Origin: Ruminococcus_G sp050944415
Lineage (GTDB): Bacteria; Bacillota; Clostridia; Lachnospirales; Lachnospiraceae
NCBI GenBank assembly: GCA_050944415.1
Contig: JBMNRA010000031.1
Location: 1 to 35,042, forward strand
DNA length: 35,042 nucleotides
Direction: 5' to 3'
The notes under the pieces are model-generated. The model was not told where the DNA came from. It saw only the letters and a list, made by a program, of their open reading frames with translations, and made no database searches. The position numbers and the translations under genes were made by a program. Within the stretch, counting starts at the first letter, position 1; every line of letters starts with the position of its first letter. Positions 1-8,470 of the stretch are shown one piece after another.

Positions 1-9
1 ATTATTCAT
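1..9 (-). CDS. start of a gene running off the left edge
   Basis: On the minus strand an ATG (positions 9-7) follows a near-perfect ribosome site AAAGGAGG with an eight to nine base spacer, and reads Met-Asn-Asn before the window ends. Only three codons are visible, so the product cannot be named. The strength of the ribosome site is the reason to believe a real gene begins here. The gene lies downstream of, and in the same direction as, the sortase-anchored protein gene, but a hairpin terminator separates them. Confidence 0.55.
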
Positions 10-78
10 AGAGAATATCCTCCTTTGTTTATTTTTTTGTCTCATCAACTTAATGATAACACAAAGTGATATTCTCTA
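9..78. repeat. 11-bp perfect inverted repeat around the left-edge gene start
   Basis: TAGAGAATATC at 9-19 is repeated exactly in inverted orientation as GATATTCTCTA at 68-78. One arm lies between the ribosome site and the start codon of the left-edge gene and includes the A of the ATG. In a transcript starting upstream of position 78 the arms could pair and hide the start; in DNA they could be two half-sites for a regulator. Confidence 0.5.
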
Positions 79-130
79 CATTTATTTTTTTGCTTTTAAC
101 TTAAAGTAATTTTACGCTATTATAAACTGA

Positions 131-173
131 ACATCCGTGCCGGATAGAAGACTGTCCGGCACGGATGTTTTTT
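131..173. terminator. intrinsic terminator below the surface-protein gene
   Basis: A perfect 14-bp stem (131-144 with 155-168) closes a 10-base loop. It lies immediately after the stop codon of the minus-strand gene. The T tract follows the stem on the plus strand (169-173); on the minus strand the tail is the poorer CAGTTTATAATAG, so the hairpin may work in both directions. Confidence 0.7.
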
Positions 174-2592
174 AACGGAATTTTCTGCGGCGAATCAGGT
201 ATATGGAGATGACGAGAGATAGAAGAGCGGCGGAAACATACAAAAGAACAGGCCTGTCGTCTCCGGTTTTGGGAGATGCGGCAGAAGAAGTAGAAGCCGA
301 CGGTCTGGTTACCGTGGTTTTCTTTGCGGCTGTTGTGGAGGAATCAGAGTCCTTTCCGGAGTCGGTTACTGTTTCCAGAGCAGGTTCCACCTGATGCTGC
401 GTCTCGTTGGAAGGAAGGTCCGGTTTTCCGGGGATATGCAGCCATGCGGTATTTTTAAGCAGGACTTCTTCCTGAGGCGCTTTCACCTGAAAGGTAAGGT
501 GTACTCCCTCTTTGTCATCCAGATCGGTGACGGTCCAGGTGATGGTGCCGTTTTCTTCCTGCATACTGTCAATGACGGCGGAGGAATCCGGCAGAGGATT
601 TGTTATTTCACCGGTAATTTTCAAATCCTCTTTTTCCCAGCGGCTGTTTTCGGGGATCTGGTCAGTGACGGTAAATGTACCGGATTTATAACCTGGCGTA
701 CAGTTTCTCGTTACATCGATGTGATATTCGATGATATCTCCGGAAGACAGGGAAACCGGCGTGTCAAAGGAGGCAGGCGGTTCTTCCGGAGATTCGCTTT
801 TGCGGATAACGTAAGCGGTTTTTGTAATGGTGTGATCGGCCATTGGAGCGTTGGTTACCTGGTATTGAACTACCTGATCGTCTTTTGTAAGAGTAAATTC
901 TTCTTCCCAGCTTCCCTGATATCCATCCGGAATTTTCGTTTCTTCCATCCGGAATTTTCCTTCGTTTACAACGGTTGCAAAGAGAGAAGAAGAGAGATAA
1001 GTCTGTGTCCCGCCATCGTAAGTCAGTTTTTCCAGTTCTTCATAGGCGCCTGTTTCACGGTTCCACTGATACAAAGTGAATTCCGCGTCTGCCAGAGGCG
1101 CCCCGGATACTTCATCGGTTTTGCTGATCTGTACCGTACAGTTTCTGTAGAGAGTCTGGATGTTTGTGAAGGTTTCGTTGGTTGCCTTTTCTATGGCTCC
1201 GTCTCGTGTGATGGAAACGACTGCCTGATTGGGAATCCGGTATCCGTAAAATCCCTGATCAGAAACCAGCCAGGGAGTAAGATCAGCCTCCTGCCGTACC
1301 GATACATTCAAATCAAAACGATAGGTATCATAGTAAAAGCCAGCCTGTGAAGTATCTTTAGCCGCGATGGAGACGGTCTGCCCGTCAAGGGTGACAGTAA
1401 AATTCTCCGTTACATCCGCGCCGGTTTCGTCAAAGACAGAGACGGAATCAAGTTCCAGGCAGTCAGGAAGACGGTCGGTCAGGATATAGCTGCTGTAATA
1501 ACTGGGGGGTTCTTCGTTGGGAATGGTATGGTAAATGGAATAGAGATAGGATTCCCGGATGCCGGAAAGGGTATTTTCCAGACCGGTCTCATCGCTGTCA
1601 GAGACTTCCTTGACTGGTGTAGAGGGTTCAGTGGGAGCCAGCGGACGGCCGCTGTATCCGAAATAATCGAGGGCGCCGCAGAAAATTTTCATGGCTTCCG
1701 GATCGGAATAATCAGAAAGAAAATTTTGGCTGCTTTCGTATCCTTCTCTGAAATAGTAGCAACAGTAAAAGCGCTGGGTCTGACCGGTTCCTTCAAACCG
1801 TGTCATAAATGAGTCGGCTTTGACAGAATTGTGGGCTGACGCTGACGGGTCGTCGTACCAGGCGCCGTCGGATATAAAGATGACGGAACCGTCTTCACCG
1901 GTCAGGCATCGAAGACTGGATTCTGCAGGGGTAAAAAGTTCTCCCGGATTATCGATGATCTGAATGGCCTGTCCCCAGTCGACATCGTCAAAGGTCATAA
2001 AGGAAGGAAGTAAGACGGGTTCTCCCGTTTCAGAATCGAAGTATTCATACTGTATGTCGATATAAGCTTCTCCGGCTACGCAGAATCCGATCCGGTCACG
2101 CATGCCCCATAGAATCATGTGAGAGGGAATACCGTCATTGGTGTAAAACTCATAATCCGCCAGAGTTGCTTTTAAATCGATAGAGCGTCCCTGCCAGGTT
2201 CCCACATTCCGATACCACATACCGATTTGATTTTGAAAGGAATAATCGGAGGCGGAAATTCGAAGAGAAGCCAGGTTATCGGGGGAATAGGCCGTCTTTT
2301 CCACATCCTGGTTGTCCCAGGGGCCAAAGGGTTCGGCTGTGGTAACGCCTTCAATGATTTTTGCGCCGAAGTAATCGCCTTCCAGCATTCCATCGGAATC
2401 TCCGGACAGTACCTGGACGCCGGGAACCTGTCCGGGTTCGACAGTCTGATCCCACAGTTTTCCTGCGGCTCCGGAGGTTTCCGGACGGGATATGGAGGCC
2501 CACGCAGTGGCGGCAAGGCCAAGCATGGAGGTTAAAAACAACAGACAGATAACAGCTGCAGTACAGCATAATATTGCAGTTCTTTTTTTCAT
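172..2592 (-). CDS. sortase-anchored surface protein with SpaA/pilin-like isopeptide domains
   Basis: This 806-residue protein is built for export and wall anchoring. It has a Lys/Arg start and hydrophobic signal peptide (about residues 1-32, ending near TAWA) and a C-terminal sorting signal: SPKTG, a hydrophobic segment and a final RRRKFR. Residues 33-325 form a large region I do not recognise. About 330-475 resembles a pilin isopeptide (D2-like) domain. About 485-585 is a SpaA/Cna-B-like domain (ISKTDEVSGAPLADAEFTLY and a later YQVTNAP). About 590-740 is another repeat-type domain of the same general class. A Ser/Thr-rich linker precedes the anchor. The sorting motif is SPKTG rather than LPXTG. 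No sortase or second pilin gene lies nearby, so a stand-alone adhesin or a pilus tip/backbone component are both possible. The ATG at 2592 is preceded by AAAGGAGA, which supports this start. Confidence 0.85.
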   Translation of the reverse strand: MKKRTAILCCTAAVICLLFLTSMLGLAATAWASISRPETSGAAGKLWDQTVEPGQVPGVQVLSGDSDGMLEGDYFGAKIIEGVTTAEPFGPWDNQDVEKTAYSPDNLASLRISASDYSFQNQIGMWYRNVGTWQGRSIDLKATLADYEFYTNDGIPSHMILWGMRDRIGFCVAGEAYIDIQYEYFDSETGEPVLLPSFMTFDDVDWGQAIQIIDNPGELFTPAESSLRCLTGEDGSVIFISDGAWYDDPSASAHNSVKADSFMTRFEGTGQTQRFYCCYYFREGYESSQNFLSDYSDPEAMKIFCGALDYFGYSGRPLAPTEPSTPVKEVSDSDETGLENTLSGIRESYLYSIYHTIPNEEPPSYYSSYILTDRLPDCLELDSVSVFDETGADVTENFTVTLDGQTVSIAAKDTSQAGFYYDTYRFDLNVSVRQEADLTPWLVSDQGFYGYRIPNQAVVSITRDGAIEKATNETFTNIQTLYRNCTVQISKTDEVSGAPLADAEFTLYQWNRETGAYEELEKLTYDGGTQTYLSSSLFATVVNEGKFRMEETKIPDGYQGSWEEEFTLTKDDQVVQYQVTNAPMADHTITKTAYVIRKSESPEEPPASFDTPVSLSSGDIIEYHIDVTRNCTPGYKSGTFTVTDQIPENSRWEKEDLKITGEITNPLPDSSAVIDSMQEENGTITWTVTDLDDKEGVHLTFQVKAPQEEVLLKNTAWLHIPGKPDLPSNETQHQVEPALETVTDSGKDSDSSTTAAKKTTVTRPSASTSSAASPKTGDDRPVLLYVSAALLSLVISIYLIRRRKFR

Positions 2593-2892
2593 AAAGTTCT
2601 CCTTTCAGTTTTCATTTGTTTGGTACGGCGGGAGCAGGCATTCCTCCTTTCTGGAAAGATCATCTATATAAAAAAGAAAATGGGGCATAATAATTCCTGA
2701 GCGGGTCAGATATGTAAAAATTCAAATGGAAATATTCGGAAGAACTTCCGGAAACGTAATAAGAATCTTATAAGATGACTGTTATTATATCAAAAACGCA
2801 GCGTGGAAGCAATACATAAATGCAGAGAATCCGGCAAATGATAGATAAAGGCCGTGAACAGCAACAGTAAAAGAACGGGAAAGGCGGTTTGC
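2593..2892. other. divergent intergenic region between surface protein and glycopolymer operon
   Basis: These 300 bases separate two divergent transcription units and should hold both promoters. No clean consensus promoter was found in either direction. A perfect 12-bp palindrome ATCTTATAAGAT lies at 2765-2776, and a shorter GGAAG-AA-CTTCC inverted repeat lies about 30 bases upstream; either could be an operator. No RNA gene was recognised. Confidence 0.5.
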
Positions 2893-3750
2893 ATGGGCAG
2901 TGTAGTAGAAATCAGCGTCGTCATGGGAGTATATAATCCGGGAAATCAGGAACGGTTTTACCGTGCGGTGAAATCGGTGATTCAGCAGACGTTTCAGAAC
3001 TGGGAAATGATTCTTTATGATGACGGCTCTGATGAAACAGGCAGACAGGTTATTGAGTGGGCCGCTGCTCTGGACGACAGAATCATTTTAATCCGAAGTG
3101 ATGAGAACAGAGGTCTGGCTCATGCACTGAATTACTGTATCCGACAGGCGAAAGGACGGTACATTGCCCGGATGGATGATGATGACATTTCCAGAAAAGA
3201 CCGGCTGGAACGGCAGTATTCGTTTTTGGAACTTCATCCCCGATATCACTGGGCCGGTTCCAATGCGGAACTGATTGACAGCCGGGGAATCTGGGGAGTA
3301 AGGAAAGTCCCGGAAATTCCCGGGAAAAAGGATTTTCTTTTTACGTCCCCTTATATTCATCCCTCCGTAATGTTTCATAAGAAAGTGCTGATGGAGAACA
3401 GAGGGTATCGTACATCGGGAAAATTTATGCTTTGTGAAGACTATGAGCTGTTTATGAGACTGCATAGAAACGGATACCAGGGATATAACATCCAGGAAAC
3501 TCTGATCCAGTACAGGGAAGATTATGATGCCCATAAAAGGAGGACATACAGACGGAGAATACGGGAAATGAGACTGCGCTATGAGGGGTTTAAGCAGCTG
3601 GGAATTCTGAATAAAATTACATTTTATCATGTATTCAGACCTTTGATGGCGGGAGCAGTGCCGGCCTGGCTGCGCCACTGTATAAAAAAACAGATGAAAG
3701 GCTGGAAAATATGGGAGAAAAAAGAAAAGACCAGTACAGAAAATGTCTGA
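2893..3750 (+). CDS. family 2 glycosyltransferase
   Basis: A GT-A fold glycosyltransferase that would transfer a sugar from a nucleotide-sugar donor in the cytoplasm, first gene of the glycopolymer operon. It opens with ISVVMGVYNPG, has the nucleotide-binding DDGSD motif about residue 40, a DDDD metal-binding run (ARMDDDD) near residue 95, and the later CEDYELFMRL motif near 180 typical of GT2 acceptor sides. I chose ATG 2893, preceded by AAAGG eight bases upstream, over an in-frame GTG at 2854 that has poor spacing to its only purine run. The 3' end overlaps the next gene by 40 bases, which suggests translational coupling. Donor and acceptor cannot be told from sequence. Confidence 0.85.
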   Translation: MGSVVEISVVMGVYNPGNQERFYRAVKSVIQQTFQNWEMILYDDGSDETGRQVIEWAAALDDRIILIRSDENRGLAHALNYCIRQAKGRYIARMDDDDISRKDRLERQYSFLELHPRYHWAGSNAELIDSRGIWGVRKVPEIPGKKDFLFTSPYIHPSVMFHKKVLMENRGYRTSGKFMLCEDYELFMRLHRNGYQGYNIQETLIQYREDYDAHKRRTYRRRIREMRLRYEGFKQLGILNKITFYHVFRPLMAGAVPAWLRHCIKKQMKGWKIWEKKEKTSTENV

Positions 3751-5096
3751 AAGAGAATCCGCGGATGTATCAGGTGACGCAGCAGCTGGAAATACCGGAT
3801 CACGATCCACAGGCTCTGGCGGTCGGTTATGTTTTTGGGCCGGCTCTGGGAAGTTTTGTTATGTGGGTTCTGGAGGAAGCGGTGAAACACGGAAAAAAAA
3901 GACTGTATTTCCTGGCGAGGGACGGATATTTTATGTATCAGGCTGCCAGGCTGTTCTGCAGGCGGCTGGAGATTCCGGTAGAATGCCGTTATCTCAGATG
4001 CTCCCGCTTTTCCCTGCGGCTCCCCATGTATCATCTGAATCCGGGAGAAGCCCTGGATTATATCTGCAGAAGAGGGATCGGCGTGACGCCGGAAAAAATT
4101 CTGGGCCGGGCAGGTCTGTCAAAAGAAGAGAGAGATCAGGTTTTTCAGAGCATACAGATTTCTTTCGAAAGAGATGAGGTCATCCCCTACATCAGTCTGC
4201 CGGGAATTAAAAAGAAGCTGAGAAACTGTGAGGTCTTCTGGGAAAATATGAACCGGCGTTCCCGGGAAGCAATGCCGCATGTGACAGGATATCTGGAGCA
4301 GGAGGGAATGCTGGACGGCACAGAGGATGCAGTAGTGGACAGCGGCTGGATGGGGTCCATGCAGAAATCGCTGAATGAAATTCTGCTTTACATGGGGAGA
4401 AAGCAAAGACTGGAGGGATATTACTGGGGACTTTATGATCTGCCCTCGGATGTTCTGCAAAAGGAATACCACTGCTACTGTTTTGCGCCTGGAAAAGGAC
4501 TGAGGGAGAAGGTACACTTCAATAACTGTCTCTTTGAAGCAGTGTTTACGGCGCCGGAGGGAATGGCCAGAGGGTATGAAAGAAAAGAAGGCCGATACGT
4601 GCCCTGCTGCGGGAAAATTTCTCATAAGAAAAAAAGTTTTGTAAAGAAAAGCGAAAAATATCTGATGAATTATCTCACTCTCTTTGTGGAAGAAGTAAAG
4701 AAAACCGGTTACTGCAGAACAGATATGATAAAAGAAAGGAATACCGTAAAAAAACTTCTTCGAATGATTATGGGGATGCCCTCTTATCAGGAGGCAGAAA
4801 TTTTCGGAAGCCTTCTGTTTTCCGATGATATGCTGGAAGATGGACAGCAGCCTATTGCGGCCCCTCTGACGAAGGAAGAACTGCGGGAACATGGTCTCAC
4901 TTTCCGTCTTCTGGTCATGCTGGGAATCAGAAGAGGAAAAAGAAAAGAGAGTGCCTGGTATGAGGGAAGTGTGGTTCTGAAAGGATATCGGGTGAGGTAC
5001 TTTCTTTTTCAGTACACAGTTTATAAATACATCAGATTTCTTGGAAAAATGTATCGCTTTCAGAAAGAAAGACTGAGGATGGATCGCGATGAATGA
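3711..5096 (+). CDS. stand-alone RDG/GWxGS-domain protein of polysaccharide loci
   Basis: A 461-residue protein with no signal peptide. Three blocks stand out: YFLARDGYFMYQAA near residue 65, YLRCSRFSLRLP near 93 and VDSGWMGSMQKS near 208. The same order of blocks (FLSRDG, YWSRLAA, VDIGWAGS) occurs in the C-terminal half of the 630-residue protein encoded at 6578-8470, so the two share a domain. The larger protein resembles the COG5610 predicted-hydrolase group found in polysaccharide loci; here the N-terminal HAD domain is absent. Its biochemical role is not known to me. Position between a glycosyltransferase and the ABC permease points to assembly or modification of the exported polymer. 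It overlaps its neighbours at both ends (40 and 8 bases). Confidence 0.7.
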   Translation: MGEKRKDQYRKCLKENPRMYQVTQQLEIPDHDPQALAVGYVFGPALGSFVMWVLEEAVKHGKKRLYFLARDGYFMYQAARLFCRRLEIPVECRYLRCSRFSLRLPMYHLNPGEALDYICRRGIGVTPEKILGRAGLSKEERDQVFQSIQISFERDEVIPYISLPGIKKKLRNCEVFWENMNRRSREAMPHVTGYLEQEGMLDGTEDAVVDSGWMGSMQKSLNEILLYMGRKQRLEGYYWGLYDLPSDVLQKEYHCYCFAPGKGLREKVHFNNCLFEAVFTAPEGMARGYERKEGRYVPCCGKISHKKKSFVKKSEKYLMNYLTLFVEEVKKTGYCRTDMIKERNTVKKLLRMIMGMPSYQEAEIFGSLLFSDDMLEDGQQPIAAPLTKEELREHGLTFRLLVMLGIRRGKRKESAWYEGSVVLKGYRVRYFLFQYTVYKYIRFLGKMYRFQKERLRMDRDE

Positions 5097-5862
5097 CAGA
5101 AGACGCCGGAAACAGTACGCTTTTGTAATACAGCAGCTGACTTTGCGGGAGATGAAAAGAAGATATGCCAGATCCTATCTGGGAATCCTGTGGAGCGTGT
5201 TGAATCCGCTGATGTCAATGGCTGTTCTTTCCCTGATTTTTTCCCGGATGTTTCAGAAAAGCATAGAAAATTTTCCCATTTATTATCTGACGGGATATAT
5301 TCTGTGGCAGACCTTTACCGGCGCAACCACCACGGCCATCACGGCGCTTACAGACAATAAACTTCTGCTTCTGAAGGTGAAATTTCCTATGGAGATTTTT
5401 ATTGTGACAAGAGTATATACGGCAGCGGTAAACCTTCTGTATTCTCTGGCAGCTTATATGATTATGCTGATCGTATTTCGGGTGAGGATGAAAGGAACCA
5501 TGCTGCTGCTGCCAATTATTATATTTTTCCTTCTGCTGTTTTCACTGGGAATGTCATATATTCTTGCAACGGGTTACGTGTTTTTCGGAGATCTGAAGCA
5601 TCTGTATACGGTAATGCTTACTCTGTGGATGTACTGCTCCGGGCTGTTTTATCCGGCGGAAGAACTGGAGGGAATGATCCGGCAGGTGGTTCTGCTGAAT
5701 CCGGTTTACGTTTTTATCAAAAGTCTGCGGGGCGCAGTCATGTACGGGACAGTACCGGATCAGCATGAATTCCTTCAGATGATCCTCTGGAGTACAGGAA
5801 TGTTTCTGACGGGGCGGCTGGTATTCCGGAAGAACAGAAACAGGATAACGGCAAGTCTTTAA
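5089..5862 (+). CDS. ABC-2 type polysaccharide/teichoic acid exporter permease (Wzm/TagG-like)
   Basis: The membrane half of an ABC exporter for undecaprenyl-linked polymer. The 257-residue length, the basic N-terminus followed by REMKRRYARSYLGILWSVLNP, and about six hydrophobic segments (roughly residues 30-55, 60-80, 105-130, 140-165, 172-192, 225-245) match the Wzm/TagG family. The N-terminal RYxxSxLGxLW stretch is a family hallmark. It overlaps the previous gene by 8 bases (ATGAATGA) and is followed 12 bases later by the matching ATPase, so the two almost certainly form one transporter. Such exporters move completed chains or lipid-linked glycans to the outside, which fits the lack of a Wzx flippase and Wzy polymerase in the operon. 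Confidence 0.88.
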   Translation: MNDRRRRKQYAFVIQQLTLREMKRRYARSYLGILWSVLNPLMSMAVLSLIFSRMFQKSIENFPIYYLTGYILWQTFTGATTTAITALTDNKLLLLKVKFPMEIFIVTRVYTAAVNLLYSLAAYMIMLIVFRVRMKGTMLLLPIIIFFLLLFSLGMSYILATGYVFFGDLKHLYTVMLTLWMYCSGLFYPAEELEGMIRQVVLLNPVYVFIKSLRGAVMYGTVPDQHEFLQMILWSTGMFLTGRLVFRKNRNRITASL

Positions 5863-5874
5863 GGAGCTTGGAAG

Positions 5875-6606
5875 ATGGAAATTGTAGTACAGGATGTGAC
5901 GATGCGCTTCAGAAGGGCAAAGGCAGAGGTATACAGCCTGAAAGAGGCGTTTATTCAGAAAATAAAAGGACAGACAGGGTATGATGTCTTTACGGCACTG
6001 TCTCATGTCAGTTTCAGCGTGGCGAAGGGGGAGGTTCTGGGAATCGTAGGAACCAACGGTTCGGGAAAAAGTACGATTCTGAAAATTATTTCCGGCGCAC
6101 TGATTCCCACAGAAGGGCAGGTCTTTGTGGATCGGGAGAAGGTGCAGCTGCTGACGCTTGGCACGGGATTTGATCTGGAGCTGACAGGGCGGGAAAACGT
6201 CTATCTCAACGGAGCGCTGATCGGGCATACCAGAGAATTTCTGGATGAGAAGTACGAAGAGATTGTGCGCTTTGCTCAGCTGGAAGGTTTTATGGATGAA
6301 AAAGTCAGGAAATATTCTTCCGGCATGGTATCCCGTCTGGGATTTTCCATTGCAACAGCCGGAGATACTCCTGAAATTCTGATTCTGGACGAGGTGCTGA
6401 GTGTGGGAGACCGTTTTTTCCGGGAAAAAAGCGAAAGAAGAATCAGAAAGATGATCCGGGGCGGGTCTACGGTGCTGATGGTTTCCCACTCCACCTCCGC
6501 TATAAAGAAAAACTGTACACGGGCGATATGGATTGAAAAAGGCAGGGTAAGAATGGAGGGTACACCGGAGCAGGTCTGTGAAGCGTATGAAAGCATGGGT
6601 TTATGA
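5875..6606 (+). CDS. ABC polysaccharide/teichoic acid exporter ATPase (Wzt/TagH-like)
   Basis: The nucleotide-binding partner of the preceding permease. Walker A (GTNGSGKST, about residue 57), the signature SSGMVSR (about 147), Walker B ILILDE (about 167) followed by VLSVGD, and the switch histidine in VSHS (about 204) are all intact. The N-terminal MRFRRAKAEVYSLKEAF segment is typical of Wzt/TagH proteins. At 243 residues it has only the ATPase domain and lacks the C-terminal carbohydrate-recognition domain carried by some Wzt proteins, so export is probably not gated by chain-end recognition in that way. GGAGCTTGGAAG precedes the start. The 3' end overlaps the next gene by 29 bases. Confidence 0.9.
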   Translation: MEIVVQDVTMRFRRAKAEVYSLKEAFIQKIKGQTGYDVFTALSHVSFSVAKGEVLGIVGTNGSGKSTILKIISGALIPTEGQVFVDREKVQLLTLGTGFDLELTGRENVYLNGALIGHTREFLDEKYEEIVRFAQLEGFMDEKVRKYSSGMVSRLGFSIATAGDTPEILILDEVLSVGDRFFREKSERRIRKMIRGGSTVLMVSHSTSAIKKNCTRAIWIEKGRVRMEGTPEQVCEAYESMGL

Positions 6607-8470
6607 CAAATATAAAAAAGTGAGAAAAAGGCTGAAAAAAAGATATCCTCATGAACGGAAATCTCTGTATGCAAAAGGCAGTGAGTCCGCACTGGCCCGA
6701 AGGGAAAGTCCCAGGGAAATGGCAGAAAGACTTATGGACAGAGACGTGATTACTTTTGATGTGTTTGATACGCTGATTCTTCGCTGTGTTTCCCATCCGG
6801 CAGATGTTTTTTATCTGACAGGCATGAAACTTGCGTATCCAAATTTCAGAAAAATCCGTATCCAGGCGGAAAGAGAGGCCAGAAAAAGAAAGGGTGGAAG
6901 CGGGGAAGTAACACTCTCGGAGATCTGGGACATTCTGGAAGAAGAATGCGGAATTGATAAAAAACAGGGGATGGATGCAGAATGGCAGACGGAAAAAAGC
7001 TGCTGTATGGGGAATCCTTATTTTTTGGAAGTAATCAGGATACTTCAGCGTCATGGAAAATGTCTGGCGGTGATTTCCGATATGTATCTGAACCGCCGGC
7101 AGATCATGGGGATTCTGCATACCTGCGGATACCGGGGGCTGGAGAACTGTTTTGTGTCCAGTGAATGGGGCGCTTCCAAATGGAGGGGGGATTTGTATGA
7201 TGTGGTGAGAAAAGAGCTGGGGGAAGACAAAAGCTACATTCATGTGGGAGATCAGGAGTATTCGGACGGCAGACAGGCGGCAGCCCATTTGTTTGAGACG
7301 GTACGGTATGCCAATGTCAATGAAATGGGAAGGCAGTACCGTGCGGAGGATATGTCGCCGGTGACTGGAAGTATTTACCGTGGGCTGGTCAATGCCCATA
7401 TTCACAACAAAGCTGCGGTATTTTCCAGGGAGTATGAATATGGTTTTATCTACGGAGGACTTTTTGTTACGGGTTACTGCCGTTTCATTCATGACTATGC
7501 CAGGACACACAATCTGGATAAGATACTTTTCCTTTCCAGAGACGGCGCGGTGCTGATGGAAGCCTATAAAAAAATGTATCCTCAGGAGGCAGAACGGATC
7601 AGGTACGCTTACTGGTCCCGGCTGGCGGCGGTCAAAATAACGGCGTCCCATTTCAAATATGAATTTTTTCAGAGATTTCTGTACCATAAAGTCAATCATG
7701 GCTTTACGATCCGCCAGATTCTGCGGAGTATGGAACTGGCTCATCTGCTGTGGGACTTATGTGAAAGTACGAATAACAAACCGGACACTCTGTTGACGCA
7801 TAGAAATGTGGAAAAAGTCAAAAAATATCTGATGAGCCGCTGGGAACAAATTCTGGAGTGTTATGAGGAACAGCGGCGGGCCGCCGGTCTATATTACCGG
7901 GAGATTATCGGCGAAAGCAGACGCGCGGCGGCAGTAGATATTGGATGGGCGGGAAGCGGAGCGATTATGCTGGATTATGCAGTTAACCATCTGTGGGATC
8001 TGGACTGCAGCATCACAGGAATTATCGCAGGGACGGATTCTGCGGCGGCGGACCAGGGCGATGTAAGCGAAATATTTCTTTTAAGCGGCCGTCTGGTCAG
8101 CTACCTTTATTCTCAGAGGGAGAACAGGGATATCTGGAAGTTTCATGACCCTGCCAGATACCATAATCTTTACTGGGAACTGCTGCTGGGAGCGCCCCAG
8201 GGAAGTCTCATTGGTTTTTATCCGGATGAGAGAGGAGGGTACCGATGCCGACGATCAGAAAATCCGGTTTACAGTGAACGGATCAGAAGAATTCATAAGG
8301 GAATCCTGGATTTTACCGGGCAGTATCTGCGGACAGAGCGCAGGCTGGGGATGACCGTACCGGTCAGCGGCAGAGATGCCTGTGCGCCCATGCTGAATAT
8401 CTGCAGTCCCGGCAATGAAAAATTCATGGAAGAGTTAAAGGAGCTGATGGATGTGATTCATATTGGGTAA
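6578..8470 (+). CDS. two-domain protein: HAD hydrolase plus RDG/GWxGS domain (COG5610-like)
   Basis: A 630-residue soluble protein. The first half is a HAD-type phosphatase domain: motif I FDVFDT (about residue 60), motif II ISDMYL (about 165), a lysine in SKWRGD (about 206) and acidic motif IV GDQEYSD (about 223). The second half carries FLSRDG (about 317), YAYWSRLAA (about 343) and VDIGWAGSGA (about 453), the same order of blocks as the protein at 3711-5096. The group resembles COG5610 predicted hydrolases of polysaccharide clusters. A role in dephosphorylating or transferring a phosphorylated group on the glycan is plausible but unproven. The GTG at 6578 is seven bases after GGAG; an in-frame ATG at 6587 is the alternative. 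It overlaps the ATPase gene and the next gene. Confidence 0.75.
   Translation: MKRMKAWVYDKYKKVRKRLKKRYPHERKSLYAKGSESALARRESPREMAERLMDRDVITFDVFDTLILRCVSHPADVFYLTGMKLAYPNFRKIRIQAEREARKRKGGSGEVTLSEIWDILEEECGIDKKQGMDAEWQTEKSCCMGNPYFLEVIRILQRHGKCLAVISDMYLNRRQIMGILHTCGYRGLENCFVSSEWGASKWRGDLYDVVRKELGEDKSYIHVGDQEYSDGRQAAAHLFETVRYANVNEMGRQYRAEDMSPVTGSIYRGLVNAHIHNKAAVFSREYEYGFIYGGLFVTGYCRFIHDYARTHNLDKILFLSRDGAVLMEAYKKMYPQEAERIRYAYWSRLAAVKITASHFKYEFFQRFLYHKVNHGFTIRQILRSMELAHLLWDLCESTNNKPDTLLTHRNVEKVKKYLMSRWEQILECYEEQRRAAGLYYREIIGESRRAAAVDIGWAGSGAIMLDYAVNHLWDLDCSITGIIAGTDSAAADQGDVSEIFLLSGRLVSYLYSQRENRDIWKFHDPARYHNLYWELLLGAPQGSLIGFYPDERGGYRCRRSENPVYSERIRRIHKGILDFTGQYLRTERRLGMTVPVSGRDACAPMLNICSPGNEKFMEELKELMDVIHIG

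Noticed and set aside
394..1350. 318-codon plus-strand ORF inside the surface-protein gene
   Set aside because: It lies antisense to a gene with clear signal peptide, domains and sorting signal. Its translation has no recognisable motif and the ORF is a shadow.
6500..7744. 414-codon minus-strand ORF opposite the ABC ATPase and HAD-like genes
   Set aside because: The plus strand shows Walker and HAD motifs. The opposite frame has no motif and a Phe/His/Arg-rich composition typical of antisense frames here.
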